A stretch of 12,455 nucleotides of DNA from an uncultured Muribaculaceae bacterium (GTDB lineage: Bacteria > Bacteroidota > Bacteroidia > Bacteroidales > Muribaculaceae). Below are positions 6,573 through 12,455 of the stretch, one piece after another. A program made the translations under genes and the position numbers. The stretch covers positions 1-12,455 of the forward strand of contig CAJUPZ010000037.1 of the NCBI GenBank assembly GCA_910588065.1, in the 5' to 3' direction. Within the stretch, counting starts at the first letter, position 1. Each line of letters starts with the position of its first letter. Under the pieces are notes generated by a model. It was not told the origin of the DNA and did not search any database. It worked only from the letters and a program-made list of their open reading frames with translations.

Positions 6573-6712
6573 AGTGTGTTGACGTTAATTGATTTCTGCC
6601 TCTCGGCGGTTCTCTTTTTGGGGTTTTACTGTTTGAAAAAATGCGTTGGTCTGTGACCGTAGTAATTGATACTTTTATTTGAATTTATGAAATAACTATA
6701 TCCCTGAAGGAA
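6573..6712 (-). promoter_or_regulatory. Long (about 140 nt) leader of the rluB unit
   Basis: With the start predicted near 6712, the transcript has about 140 bases before the ATG at 6572. The leader is AT-rich and has no convincing ORF or Shine-Dalgarno. A small stem-loop, AUUCC-UUCA-GGGAU, lies at 6713-6700, right at the predicted 5' end. I see no recognisable riboswitch. The length leaves room for translational control; that is speculation. Confidence 0.4.
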
Positions 6713-6718
6713 TCAGTG

Positions 6719-6750
6719 CAAAGTTAGCTCATTTCTGCAATAATAACAAA
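6719..6750 (-). promoter_or_regulatory. Promoter of the rluB-asnS-marC-dipeptidase-cdd unit
   Basis: On the minus strand a TTTG -33 box (6750-6747) is followed after 20 bases by TAACTTTG (6726-6719), an exact match to the Bacteroidetes TAnnTTTG -7 element at accepted spacing. The -33 box lies inside the T-run of the purB terminator, so terminator and promoter are nested without a spare base. It is the best promoter serving the downstream run of five genes. Confidence 0.75.
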
Positions 6751-6780
6751 AAAACCGCCCCGATTTATCTGTCGGGGCGG
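6748..6780 (-). terminator. Intrinsic terminator after purB
   Basis: A perfect 9-bp stem, CCGCCCCGA (6755-6763) with TCGGGGCGG (6772-6780), has an 8-base loop and is followed on the minus strand by seven T (6754-6748). It begins 23 bases after the purB stop codon. The strong G+C stem plus the U-tract is a textbook Rho-independent terminator ending the tamL-phosphatase-purB unit. Confidence 0.92.
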
Positions 6781-6803
6781 AGATATTTTTTGCAGGGTTA
6801 GGC

Positions 6804-8147
6804 TCAATAGCCGGTGTAGGAGTGGGGCGACAGGCGTTTGAGCTCCTCTTTCACCTCGGGGCGCACATCAAGGCTGTCGATGAATTCGGCTATGCTCTGC
6901 GCTGTCACTGTGGAGTTTACGCGTGTGAGCTGCTTGAGGGTCTCATAGGGTTTGGGGTAGCCTTCGCGGCGCAGTATGGTCTGGATGCCTTCGGCAACAA
7001 CGTTCCACATGCTGTCGAGGTCGGCGTCGATGCTCTCCTTGTGCAGTATCAGCTTGTTGAGACCTTTCATGGTGCTTGCTATGGCAATGAGGGTGTGGGC
7101 CATGGGCACGCCGATGTTTCTGAGCACTGTGGAGTCGGTGAGGTCGCGCTGCAGGCGGCTCACGGGCAGCTTGGTGGAGAGGTGGCTCAGGATGGCGTCG
7201 GCAATGCCGAGGTTGCCTTCGGAGTTCTCAAAGTCTATGGGGTTGACCTTGTGGGGCATGGCTGATGAGCCCACCTCGCCGGCTTTGATTTTCTGCTTGA
7301 AGTATTCCATGGATATGTACTGCCAGATGTCGCGGTCAAGGTCGATGATGACAGTGTTGATGCGGCGCATGGCGTCAAACAGGGCGGCGAGGTTGTCGTA
7401 GTTGGAAATCTGGGTTGTGTACTCCTCGCGTTCAATGCCCAGCCTGTCGCTGAGGAAAGAGGCTGCGAATGAGCGCCAGTCAATGCCGGGATAGGCTGTG
7501 AGGTGGGCGTTGAAATTGCCGGTGGCACCGCCGAATTTGCCGCTTACGGGCACCGCTTTGAGGGCTTTGAGCTGTGTTGACAGGCGGTAGGCGAACACCT
7601 TTATCTCCTTGCCGAGACGGGTAGGCGAGGCGGGCTGGCCGTGGGTTTTGGCGAGCATGGGTATGTCGGCCCACTCCTGCGCGCGGGCTTCAAGATGGGC
7701 TATGATCTCCTCGACGGCGGGAATGTACACCTCGGCTATGGATTCTTTCAGCGACATAGGCACGGAGGTGTTGTTGATATCCTGGCTTGTGAGGCCGAAG
7801 TGGATAAATTCCTTGAAGTCGCTCAGACCGAGGGTGTCGAAGCGCTCTTTGAGAAAGTATTCCACAGCCTTGACATCATGGTTTGTCACACCCTCTATCT
7901 CCTTGATGCGCTCGGCATCGGCGAGGGTGAAGTCGGAATATATGGCGCGCAGGGCGGAGAATACGGATTTGTCAACCCCCTCAAGCTGCGGCAGGGGAAT
8001 CTCGCACAGGGCGATGAAGTACTCTATCTCCACTCTCACACGGTAGCGTATGAGGGCGAATTCTGAGAAATAGTTGTCAAGGCGCTCGCACTTGCTGCGG
8101 TAGCGTCCGTCAACAGGCGAAATTGCGGTGAGTTGGGTCAGTTGCAT
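6804..8147 (-). CDS. purB: Adenylosuccinate lyase
   Basis: Fumarase/aspartase-superfamily enzyme that releases fumarate at two steps of purine synthesis: SAICAR to AICAR, and adenylosuccinate to AMP. It works as a cytosolic homotetramer. The 447 residues match the E. coli-type length (456). Visible signatures are SPVDGRYRSK near the N-terminus (10-19), NHDVKAVEYFL (89-99), TSQDINNTS (120-128), KTHGQPASPTRLGKE (167-181) with catalytic His169, and the flexible-loop signature GSSAMPHKVNPIDFEN (293-308) carrying the catalytic Ser. It begins 21 bases downstream of the phosphatase gene and is the last gene of its unit, followed by a strong terminator. The start ATG gives the standard MQLTQLTAISPVDGRY beginning, and no upstream in-frame start is better. 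Confidence 0.97.
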   Translation of the reverse strand: MQLTQLTAISPVDGRYRSKCERLDNYFSEFALIRYRVRVEIEYFIALCEIPLPQLEGVDKSVFSALRAIYSDFTLADAERIKEIEGVTNHDVKAVEYFLKERFDTLGLSDFKEFIHFGLTSQDINNTSVPMSLKESIAEVYIPAVEEIIAHLEARAQEWADIPMLAKTHGQPASPTRLGKEIKVFAYRLSTQLKALKAVPVSGKFGGATGNFNAHLTAYPGIDWRSFAASFLSDRLGIEREEYTTQISNYDNLAALFDAMRRINTVIIDLDRDIWQYISMEYFKQKIKAGEVGSSAMPHKVNPIDFENSEGNLGIADAILSHLSTKLPVSRLQRDLTDSTVLRNIGVPMAHTLIAIASTMKGLNKLILHKESIDADLDSMWNVVAEGIQTILRREGYPKPYETLKQLTRVNSTVTAQSIAEFIDSLDVRPEVKEELKRLSPHSYTGY

Positions 8148-8168
8148 CGGTAATATACTTTTTGGTGA

Positions 8169-8831
8169 TTATAATTCGTCGGATGTGGCGAGGCTGAGTA
8201 TCTCCTCGGGGGTGTGGACAATATGGTCGGCATAGCCTGCGGCGAGCTCTTTCTCGGGGCGGAACCCCCATGTAACTCCGCACGACTCCACGCAGGCGCG
8301 GCGTGCGGTTTCCATATCCACGCCGGAGTCGCCGACATACAGCACCTGCTGCTTGGGGGTGGGGCACTTCGACAGTATGTCAAACACTATCGAGGGGTCC
8401 GGCTTCACAGGCCATCCCTCTTTCTGTCCCTCCACGGCGGCCCATGTGTAGCTGCCGAAATAGTGGTTGATGAGGCGGGTCACAGCCTCCTGGTATTTGT
8501 TTGATGCCACGGCTATAGCTATACCTCTGTCAGTGAGATTGTCAAGCAGCCTGCGGATGCCGGGATACGGCTCGGTGAGGTCGGTGCAGTGGCTGTCGTA
8601 ATATTCCCCGAAGTGTGTGCGCATTTTCTGTAGGGTGGTGGGGTTGCGCTCATCTTCCGGCAGTATGCGCTCAAGGAGTTTGGTTACGCCGTTGCCCACA
8701 AAGAAGGGGTAGGATGCGGGTGAGTGGGTGGGGAAGCCGCACTGCTGCAGGGCGTGGTTTGAAGCAGCGGCGAGGTCTGCTATGGTGTTGAGCAGAGTGC
8801 CGTCGAGGTCGAATATCACGAGTTTTTTCAT
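8169..8831 (-). CDS. HAD-superfamily phosphatase, phosphoglycolate phosphatase-like
   Basis: A 220-residue HAD hydrolase with all four motifs: FDLDGTLLNT (7-16; nucleophile Asp8, acid/base Asp10), motif II in VASNK (108-112, Ser110), motif III Lys143 in KPDP, and motif IV YVGDSGVDMETA (165-176, Asp168 and Asp172). The helical cap inserted after motif I (about 16-90) places it in the Gph/PGMB-like subfamily, and it most resembles phosphoglycolate phosphatase. Substrate cannot be fixed from sequence; beta-phosphoglucomutase or pyrophosphatase-like activity is possible. I chose the ATG at 8831: it gives MKKLVIFDLDG at the N-terminus and starts 20 bases after the tamL stop. A longer frame from 8921 would add 30 atypical residues and overlap tamL by 70 bases. 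purB follows after 21 bases. Confidence 0.9.
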   Translation of the reverse strand: MKKLVIFDLDGTLLNTIADLAAASNHALQQCGFPTHSPASYPFFVGNGVTKLLERILPEDERNPTTLQKMRTHFGEYYDSHCTDLTEPYPGIRRLLDNLTDRGIAIAVASNKYQEAVTRLINHYFGSYTWAAVEGQKEGWPVKPDPSIVFDILSKCPTPKQQVLYVGDSGVDMETARRACVESCGVTWGFRPEKELAAGYADHIVHTPEEILSLATSDEL

Positions 8832-8851
8832 ATCGGTTGGGGGCTTGGGGG

Positions 8852-11188
8852 TTAGAACGGGTAACCTACCGAGAAGTGGAATGTGGCGTCGCGTCCCCAT
8901 CTGGGGTGTATTATCGGCCACCGCTCCTGGTTCATGGCAGGGTTGTGGGCTTTCATGCCGAGGTCGAATCTCAGCAGAAAGTATGAGAAGTCGAGTCGTA
9001 TTCCGGCACCGTAGCTGGCTGCTATCTGTTTCCAGAATTGTTTGAATTTGAACATACCTCCGGGCTGGTTCTCGTAGTTGTGGATTGTCCAGATGTTTCC
9101 CGCATCGGCAAAAATAGCGCCCTCAAACACCCAGAATAGCTTCATGCGGTACTCGGCGCTGAAAATCAGGCTTATGTCGCCACACTGGTTGATAAAGTCG
9201 GTAACATTGTTCCGGGCATCGTATCTGCCCGGGCCGAGGGTGCGCACACCCCAGCCTCTCACTCCGTTGGCGCCTCCGGCATAGAAACGCTTCTCGAATG
9301 GGAGCACTCGCGAGTTGCCGTAGGGTATGCCTATGCCGAAGCCAACGCGGAAAGCGAGGGTGTGGCGGTCGGCGAGTGCGCGCGCTATGGAGTAGTCAAC
9401 TTCGGCCTTGGCGTACTGTGAGTACTGTATGCCGAAGAGCTTGTACACACCGTCATCTCTCCGCTGTCCGGATATTTTCGACAGGGCGTAAAGGGCATTG
9501 CCGGCAATCTCGCCCGCAGCCCTGAAGCTGTAGACAAACGGCTGGGCAAACACATTGCGGTCGGTGGCCGAGGCGATACGCTTGTTGGTGCGGTAGAAGG
9601 TGTAGCCGCTGCGCATTATGAAGTGGTCCTCGTAGCTGTAGCGCAGCAGGGGGTTGGATGGGGCAATCTGGTTGATGAAGTCGATGGTGCTCTCCGGCAG
9701 GTACACATAGTTGATGTCCACAAGGTCAAAGGTGCGGCGCTCACGGTTTGAGCGGGCTGTCCATTTGTACTTCCAAGCCGCACCGGCGATGATGCGGGTG
9801 TACTCCGGGCGCTCCTGATAGTTGAACGACACGGCGAGCTCGGTCACAGCCTTTACCCGCTGCTTGAAGCTGCGCGACAGGAACGGAAACTGGAATTTGG
9901 GGAATGTGATGCCTATTTCCGAGGCATATTCAGTATAGCGGTCGTTAATGAGGCCTGAGAGGTTGCCGCTGAGGCTCTCGTAGTTCATACGGAATTTGGC
10001 GTTGAACAGTTCGGAGCGTTTGCCGAGATTGCGGTGGGTGTATGTCAGTCCCACACCGAAGCCGAGGTCCCCCTCCGAGTTAGTGCCTTCGAGCTCAAGG
10101 GTTATGCCCTGCTTTTTGTTGCGCGACAGCAGTATGTATGCATCGAGCCATTCCTGACCGTCGGCGCGGCCTGCCGGCTTCATCTCTATATTTATGGTGC
10201 GCAGTATGCCGAGCTGCGACAGCGATTCGTAGGTGCGGTCGGTAGCAGCCGCGCGGTATATGTCGCCGGGGTGGATAAAGCATTTCTCCTCCAGCACCTT
10301 GGGCTTGATATACCGGTCAGGGCCGTACACCACATTCACCCCCTTGTACTGCACGGTGTCCTGATACGCTTTGGAACTCGGAGCGTCGGTGATGAAGTAG
10401 ACGCTGCGTATGCGGTATGTGGGATGTATCAGAGTCGAATCGGCGCCCGGCATCGCCGCTGCTATGCCTCTCGGCGGCCTTATATTCATGGTCAGCATCA
10501 CCTCCTGCGAGTTTTCTGCGGTGTCGGCGTAGAAGGTGATATATTCTTTTGAAAATGCAAAGTAGCCTCTGTTTCTCAGGCGGTTGGAAATAAGTCCGCG
10601 CTCGGCGTCGAGGCTGTTGCGGTCAAAAAGGTCGCCCGGCTTGAGAGTGAACAGCAGTGAGTCTGCGAGAACAAGCTTTCTGATAGCGGTGTCCGGAATC
10701 TCGTAGGCAATGGATGAGATATAGCGGGGCTCGCCGGCTTCGATGCTGTAGGCCACACGCATCTTTTGCTTGGCGCTGTCAGCTATTGTGTCTACCTCAA
10801 CCGTGGCATCCATGAAGCCGCGGTTTACCAGCGCCATGCGCAGCTGGCGGGCGCTTGAGGCTGTGAGTTCAGGGCTGTATATCACCGGAGGCTGCCCCAG
10901 CCGGCGCACCCAGCGGTTATACCATTTGGTGGTGTCGGCACCGCTGAGATTGTAGGTGGCGAGCTGCAGCTTGGCAAAGCCGAGCACCTTGTGGTTGGGG
11001 CTCTGGCGTAGATAGTTTACCAACTCCGATGAGTGCACCTGTCCGGTGGAGTCATTGACCGAAATTGTCACATCGTCAAGAAGATATTGATTTTCAGGAA
11101 CATGCTTCACCGCGTTGCAGCTCCATGCAGTGGCTGCAACGGCTGCTGAGCAAGCCATGCGGGTAAATATTTTGGCGATACCGGTCAT
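8852..11188 (-). CDS. tamL: TamL-type Omp85 outer-membrane assembly lipoprotein
   Basis: A 778-residue Omp85-superfamily protein. The signal sequence ends AWSC, so Cys24 is the likely lipidation site, and CNAVKHVPENQYLL that follows matches the start of the Bacteroidetes TamL proteins, lipidated relatives of TamA. POTRA-like repeats fill about residues 37-340; a 16-strand-type beta-barrel follows from about 355. The lid-lock motif is GGANGVRGWG around 639-648 (VRGW at 643-646). The chain ends in Phe (FHFSVGYPF), an outer-membrane barrel signature. With TamB it is thought to help outer-membrane protein insertion and lipid transport; no tamB is in this window. A start at Met11 (11158) would shorten the n-region, but the ATG at 11188 keeps basic residues in it. 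It is first in its unit, behind a -7 element and a leader hairpin. Confidence 0.9.
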   Translation of the reverse strand: MTGIAKIFTRMACSAAVAATAWSCNAVKHVPENQYLLDDVTISVNDSTGQVHSSELVNYLRQSPNHKVLGFAKLQLATYNLSGADTTKWYNRWVRRLGQPPVIYSPELTASSARQLRMALVNRGFMDATVEVDTIADSAKQKMRVAYSIEAGEPRYISSIAYEIPDTAIRKLVLADSLLFTLKPGDLFDRNSLDAERGLISNRLRNRGYFAFSKEYITFYADTAENSQEVMLTMNIRPPRGIAAAMPGADSTLIHPTYRIRSVYFITDAPSSKAYQDTVQYKGVNVVYGPDRYIKPKVLEEKCFIHPGDIYRAAATDRTYESLSQLGILRTINIEMKPAGRADGQEWLDAYILLSRNKKQGITLELEGTNSEGDLGFGVGLTYTHRNLGKRSELFNAKFRMNYESLSGNLSGLINDRYTEYASEIGITFPKFQFPFLSRSFKQRVKAVTELAVSFNYQERPEYTRIIAGAAWKYKWTARSNRERRTFDLVDINYVYLPESTIDFINQIAPSNPLLRYSYEDHFIMRSGYTFYRTNKRIASATDRNVFAQPFVYSFRAAGEIAGNALYALSKISGQRRDDGVYKLFGIQYSQYAKAEVDYSIARALADRHTLAFRVGFGIGIPYGNSRVLPFEKRFYAGGANGVRGWGVRTLGPGRYDARNNVTDFINQCGDISLIFSAEYRMKLFWVFEGAIFADAGNIWTIHNYENQPGGMFKFKQFWKQIAASYGAGIRLDFSYFLLRFDLGMKAHNPAMNQERWPIIHPRWGRDATFHFSVGYPF

Positions 11189-11202
11189 CGGGTTGTGAAT
11201 CG

Positions 11203-11221
11203 GCGCAGCGGCACACTGCGC
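11203..11221 (-). promoter_or_regulatory. 5'-terminal leader stem-loop of the tamL unit
   Basis: GCGCAG (11203-11208) and CTGCGC (11216-11221) form a perfect 6-bp stem with a 7-base loop. It starts 11 bases after the -7 element, so it would lie at or close to the 5' end of the transcript. Such 5' stem-loops can protect outer-membrane protein mRNAs from decay; that role here is inferred. Confidence 0.45.
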
Positions 11222-11231
11222 TTTATGACTG

Positions 11232-11239
11232 CAAAGTTA
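11232..11239 (-). promoter_or_regulatory. -7 element of the tamL promoter
   Basis: The minus strand reads TAACTTTG, an exact TAnnTTTG match and identical to the rluB -7 element. The expected start is about 40 bases before the tamL ATG. The -33 position has only a partial match (TGAAAA region near 11255-11260), so the promoter may be weak or assisted. Confidence 0.6.
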
Positions 11240-11305
11240 GCAAATCCCCGCGTATTTTCAGCTACCGGCCTGCATTATGTATTGCCATGCACAGCGTGCG
11301 GGTAG

Positions 11306-11677
11306 CTATTGCTTGTAGCTTTTATTGACGGCCTCGCTCAATTCATCATCCGAAACCTCTTTACAGAACAGATAATAGTTTTTCGTATCTGTAGAAGAAT
11401 AGCCGCCGTATGCGCCGATAATACCTTCTCCCTTTGTGACAGCTTTAATGTCAACAAGCTCCCATCCTTGTAATGACATATAGTTCAGGGCGCCGGTTAG
11501 TGAAATGAATTTCAGGTTTTTACCCTCTTCATTCTTGATTGTCTGCCATTTCTTGGAAGTGCCGTCATCAATGTCGATGCAATTATTATGGAACCGCATC
11601 TCGACAAAAATTTTTTTAGCGCTCGCAAAACCGCAGGCTAAGATGATAACGCTCAGTAGAATGATGATTCGTTTCAT
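11306..11677 (-). CDS. Small exported protein, GWELV motif, unknown function
   Basis: A 123-residue protein with a clear signal peptide: MKRIIILLSVIILACGFASA, then KK, with cleavage plausible after ASA (about residue 20). Cys15 inside the hydrophobic core could make it a lipoprotein, but the ACGFASA context fits signal peptidase I better. The mature part carries SLTGALNYMSLQGWELVDI (residues 59-77), the LNxxgxxGWELV pattern also seen in DUF4177-like small proteins. A Gly/Tyr loop (IIGAYGGYSS) and a Lys-rich acidic C-terminus follow. It is probably a periplasmic or surface-anchored small domain. It has its own promoter, a well-formed pair of boxes at 11750-11780, and its stop is 117 bases before the tamL start. 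By eye it is more A+T-rich than its neighbours. Function unknown. Confidence 0.78.
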   Translation of the reverse strand: MKRIIILLSVIILACGFASAKKIFVEMRFHNNCIDIDDGTSKKWQTIKNEEGKNLKFISLTGALNYMSLQGWELVDIKAVTKGEGIIGAYGGYSSTDTKNYYLFCKEVSDDELSEAVNKSYKQ

Positions 11678-11749
11678 GGTGTATGATGGTTTAGGTTGTT
11701 CGTGAAGACTATTTCTATCCGTTGTTTTATCATGGCATCTCGTCTACCG

Positions 11750-11780
11750 CAAAGATATTATTTTTCAGGTTATTATCAAA
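11750..11780 (-). promoter_or_regulatory. Promoter of the small exported protein gene
   Basis: On the minus strand TTTG (11780-11777) is followed after 19 bases by TATCTTTG (11757-11750), a full Bacteroidetes -33/-7 pair. Transcription would start near 11744, giving a leader of about 66 bases before the ATG at 11677. Confidence 0.72.
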
Positions 11781-11796
11781 AATAATTGCAGAAAAA

Positions 11797-11861
11797 AGTC
11801 CCTGTTATCCTGCCCATAGCGGGGACTCTATCTTCAACACCACCGTTCCGGTGGTTTTTTT
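11797..11861 (+). terminator. Orphan intrinsic terminator with an upstream stem, no gene before it
   Basis: ACCACCG (11839-11845), loop TTC, CGGTGGT (11849-11855), then T6 (11856-11861) make a complete Rho-independent terminator reading rightward. Just before it AGTCCC (11797-11802) pairs with GGGACT (11822-11827). The gene to the left is on the other strand and its promoter points away, so this ends no known gene. It may be the 3' part of a small RNA starting around 11760-11795, an attenuator ahead of the 11938 gene, or an insulator. I found no full plus-strand promoter to the left; TATTTTTC at 11759-11766 is only a near match. Confidence 0.6.
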
Positions 11862-11910
11862 AACATTTACGAGTGTGACAATTAACACAAGATTGCCCGG
11901 CTTCACATCG

Positions 11911-11918
11911 TAACTTTG
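11911..11918 (+). promoter_or_regulatory. -7 element of the 11938 gene
   Basis: TAACTTTG is an exact TAnnTTTG match on the plus strand, 19 bases before the ATG at 11938. The predicted start near 11925 leaves a leader of only about 13 bases, so the mRNA is nearly leaderless. The only -33 candidate, ATTG at 11892-11895, is at a short spacing of 15 bases. Confidence 0.6.
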
Positions 11919-11937
11919 CAGAAAAAACAACCGTAAT

Positions 11938-12432
11938 ATGAAAAACATCACAATCAAAGCCAAATGGGTAGAAATACTGTCCGCTCACTCAGTAAGCCTC
12001 CGTGGCGAGGTGTACAACGCTGTTATACAATATCTTACTACGGACACAATCCCTGATATGAGCGAAGCTGCCGAGGTGGCTTTCAGCTTCATACGCTATG
12101 AAATAGACGCGCGCAAGAAAACAAAGAAAGCTGCCTGCCCCGACCAGCCCTCCGACTCGTCCGACCAGTCTGACACGTCCGACGTGTCCAAAGGGGGCCA
12201 AGAGTCCCAAGATTCCCAGGATTCCCAAGATTCCACCCCCTCCGCCGATGCTCCTGCGCCTCGCAAGGAGCTGTATTCACCGGAGCTGCGCAGTGCAATC
12301 GCCGGAATAATAACGAGTTTGAGCCGCGCCCGTACAGCCGGCGTGCCTGAGCAGTGCAAGGTGGTTACGTCGCGAAACCGGGCATATATCGGAGAGCCAA
12401 GTGTAGATTCCAAATCGAAGTGCAAAATTTGA
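11938..12432 (+). CDS. DUF6291-like protein with DxS repeat linker
   Basis: A 164-residue protein. Residues 1-62 (KWVEILSAHSVSLRGEVYNA, IQYLTTDTIPDMSEAAEVAF, FIRYEIDARKK) resemble DUF6291-type N-terminal domains, found in phage and mobile-element proteins, often ahead of replication or DNA-binding segments. I judge this from pattern memory, not alignment. Residues 69-84 are a DxS repeat (DSSDQSDTSDVS) and 88-99 a QDS repeat; both are low complexity and probably a flexible linker. The C-terminal part (110-164) has a short helix-like ELRSAIAGIITSLSRAR and then an odd Ser/Lys/Cys-rich end (SVDSKSKCKI). It has its own -7 element and lies behind an orphan terminator, so it is a single-gene unit. 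It could be a leftover of a mobile element or a host-adopted regulator; function unknown. Confidence 0.65.
   Translation: MKNITIKAKWVEILSAHSVSLRGEVYNAVIQYLTTDTIPDMSEAAEVAFSFIRYEIDARKKTKKAACPDQPSDSSDQSDTSDVSKGGQESQDSQDSQDSTPSADAPAPRKELYSPELRSAIAGIITSLSRARTAGVPEQCKVVTSRNRAYIGEPSVDSKSKCKI
12199..12234 (+). repeat. Four 9-bp units encoding Gln-Asp/Glu-Ser
   Basis: Four consecutive 9-base units of the form CAA/CAG-GAT-TCC, the first with GAG for GAT, encode QES QDS QDS QDS. A diverged DxS triplet run lies just before it (about 12142-12189). The near-identical units suggest recent slippage that keeps the frame. Confidence 0.85.
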
Positions 12433-12455
12433 GGAGGAATTTGCATTAGAGAAAC

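Noticed and set aside
6755..6780. The purB terminator hairpin working in both directions
   Set aside because: On the plus strand the T-run is separated from the stem by several bases, and there is no plus-strand gene upstream to end.
8832..8921. A longer N-terminus for the HAD phosphatase
   Set aside because: It would overlap tamL by 70 bases and add 30 residues before the canonical FDLDGT start; the ATG at 8831 fits both family length and spacing.
12199..12234. Short regularly spaced repeats as a CRISPR-like array
   Set aside because: The units are 9 bases, directly abutting and in frame, with no spacers; they encode a peptide repeat.
11989..12446. Minus-strand open frames opposite the 11938 gene
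   Set aside because: They are mirrors of the DxS/QDS repeats with repetitive Gly/Leu or Trp/Ser strings, have no export or domain signal, and the plus-strand gene has a promoter element at the right place.

Overview
The window looks like Bacteroidales chromosome, probably the Muribaculaceae (S24-7) side of the order. This rests on TAnnTTTG-type -7 promoter elements, some with a TTTG -33 box, that replace E. coli-like boxes; a lipidated TamA-like Omp85 protein (TamL); a secreted C69 dipeptidase; Asn/Gln/Gly-rich low-complexity tails; and G+C-rich coding sequence. The family is inference; the order is fairly safe.

Layout. Positions 1-311 hold no gene but a dense series of short hairpins. A small putative lipoprotein (312-773, +) follows, its end only 3 bases from the end of the oppositely oriented cdd. 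From 777 to 11677 every gene is on the minus strand. Read in transcription order from the right these are: a small exported protein (11306-11677) with its own promoter; tamL, an HAD phosphatase and purB (gaps of 20 and 21 bases), closed by a strong intrinsic terminator (6748-6780); then a second unit with a clear promoter at 6719-6750, running through an RluB-type pseudouridine synthase, asnS, marC, a C69 dipeptidase and cdd. The last two overlap by one base (TAATG). At the right end a short plus-strand gene (11938-12432) resembles the DUF6291-type proteins of phages and mobile elements, with a DxS repeat linker.

How the genes fit together. The tamL unit joins outer-membrane biogenesis to purine synthesis and phosphate-ester housekeeping. 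The rluB unit joins rRNA modification and Asn-tRNA charging to a membrane protein, an exported peptidase and pyrimidine salvage. Most of this is ordinary core genome.

The parts most worth a second look are the non-canonical ones: the hairpin island at the left; an RluB enzyme with a disordered N-terminal tail of about 235 residues containing an 18-residue tandem repeat; a 54-nt transcript stretch without a single G between marC and the dipeptidase gene (a likely Rho loading site), next to a 20-bp tandem duplication; an intrinsic terminator with an upstream stem on the plus strand at 11797-11861 and no gene before it; and small hairpins placed right at the predicted transcription starts. I found no CRISPR array, tRNA, rRNA, transposase or recognisable defence system.
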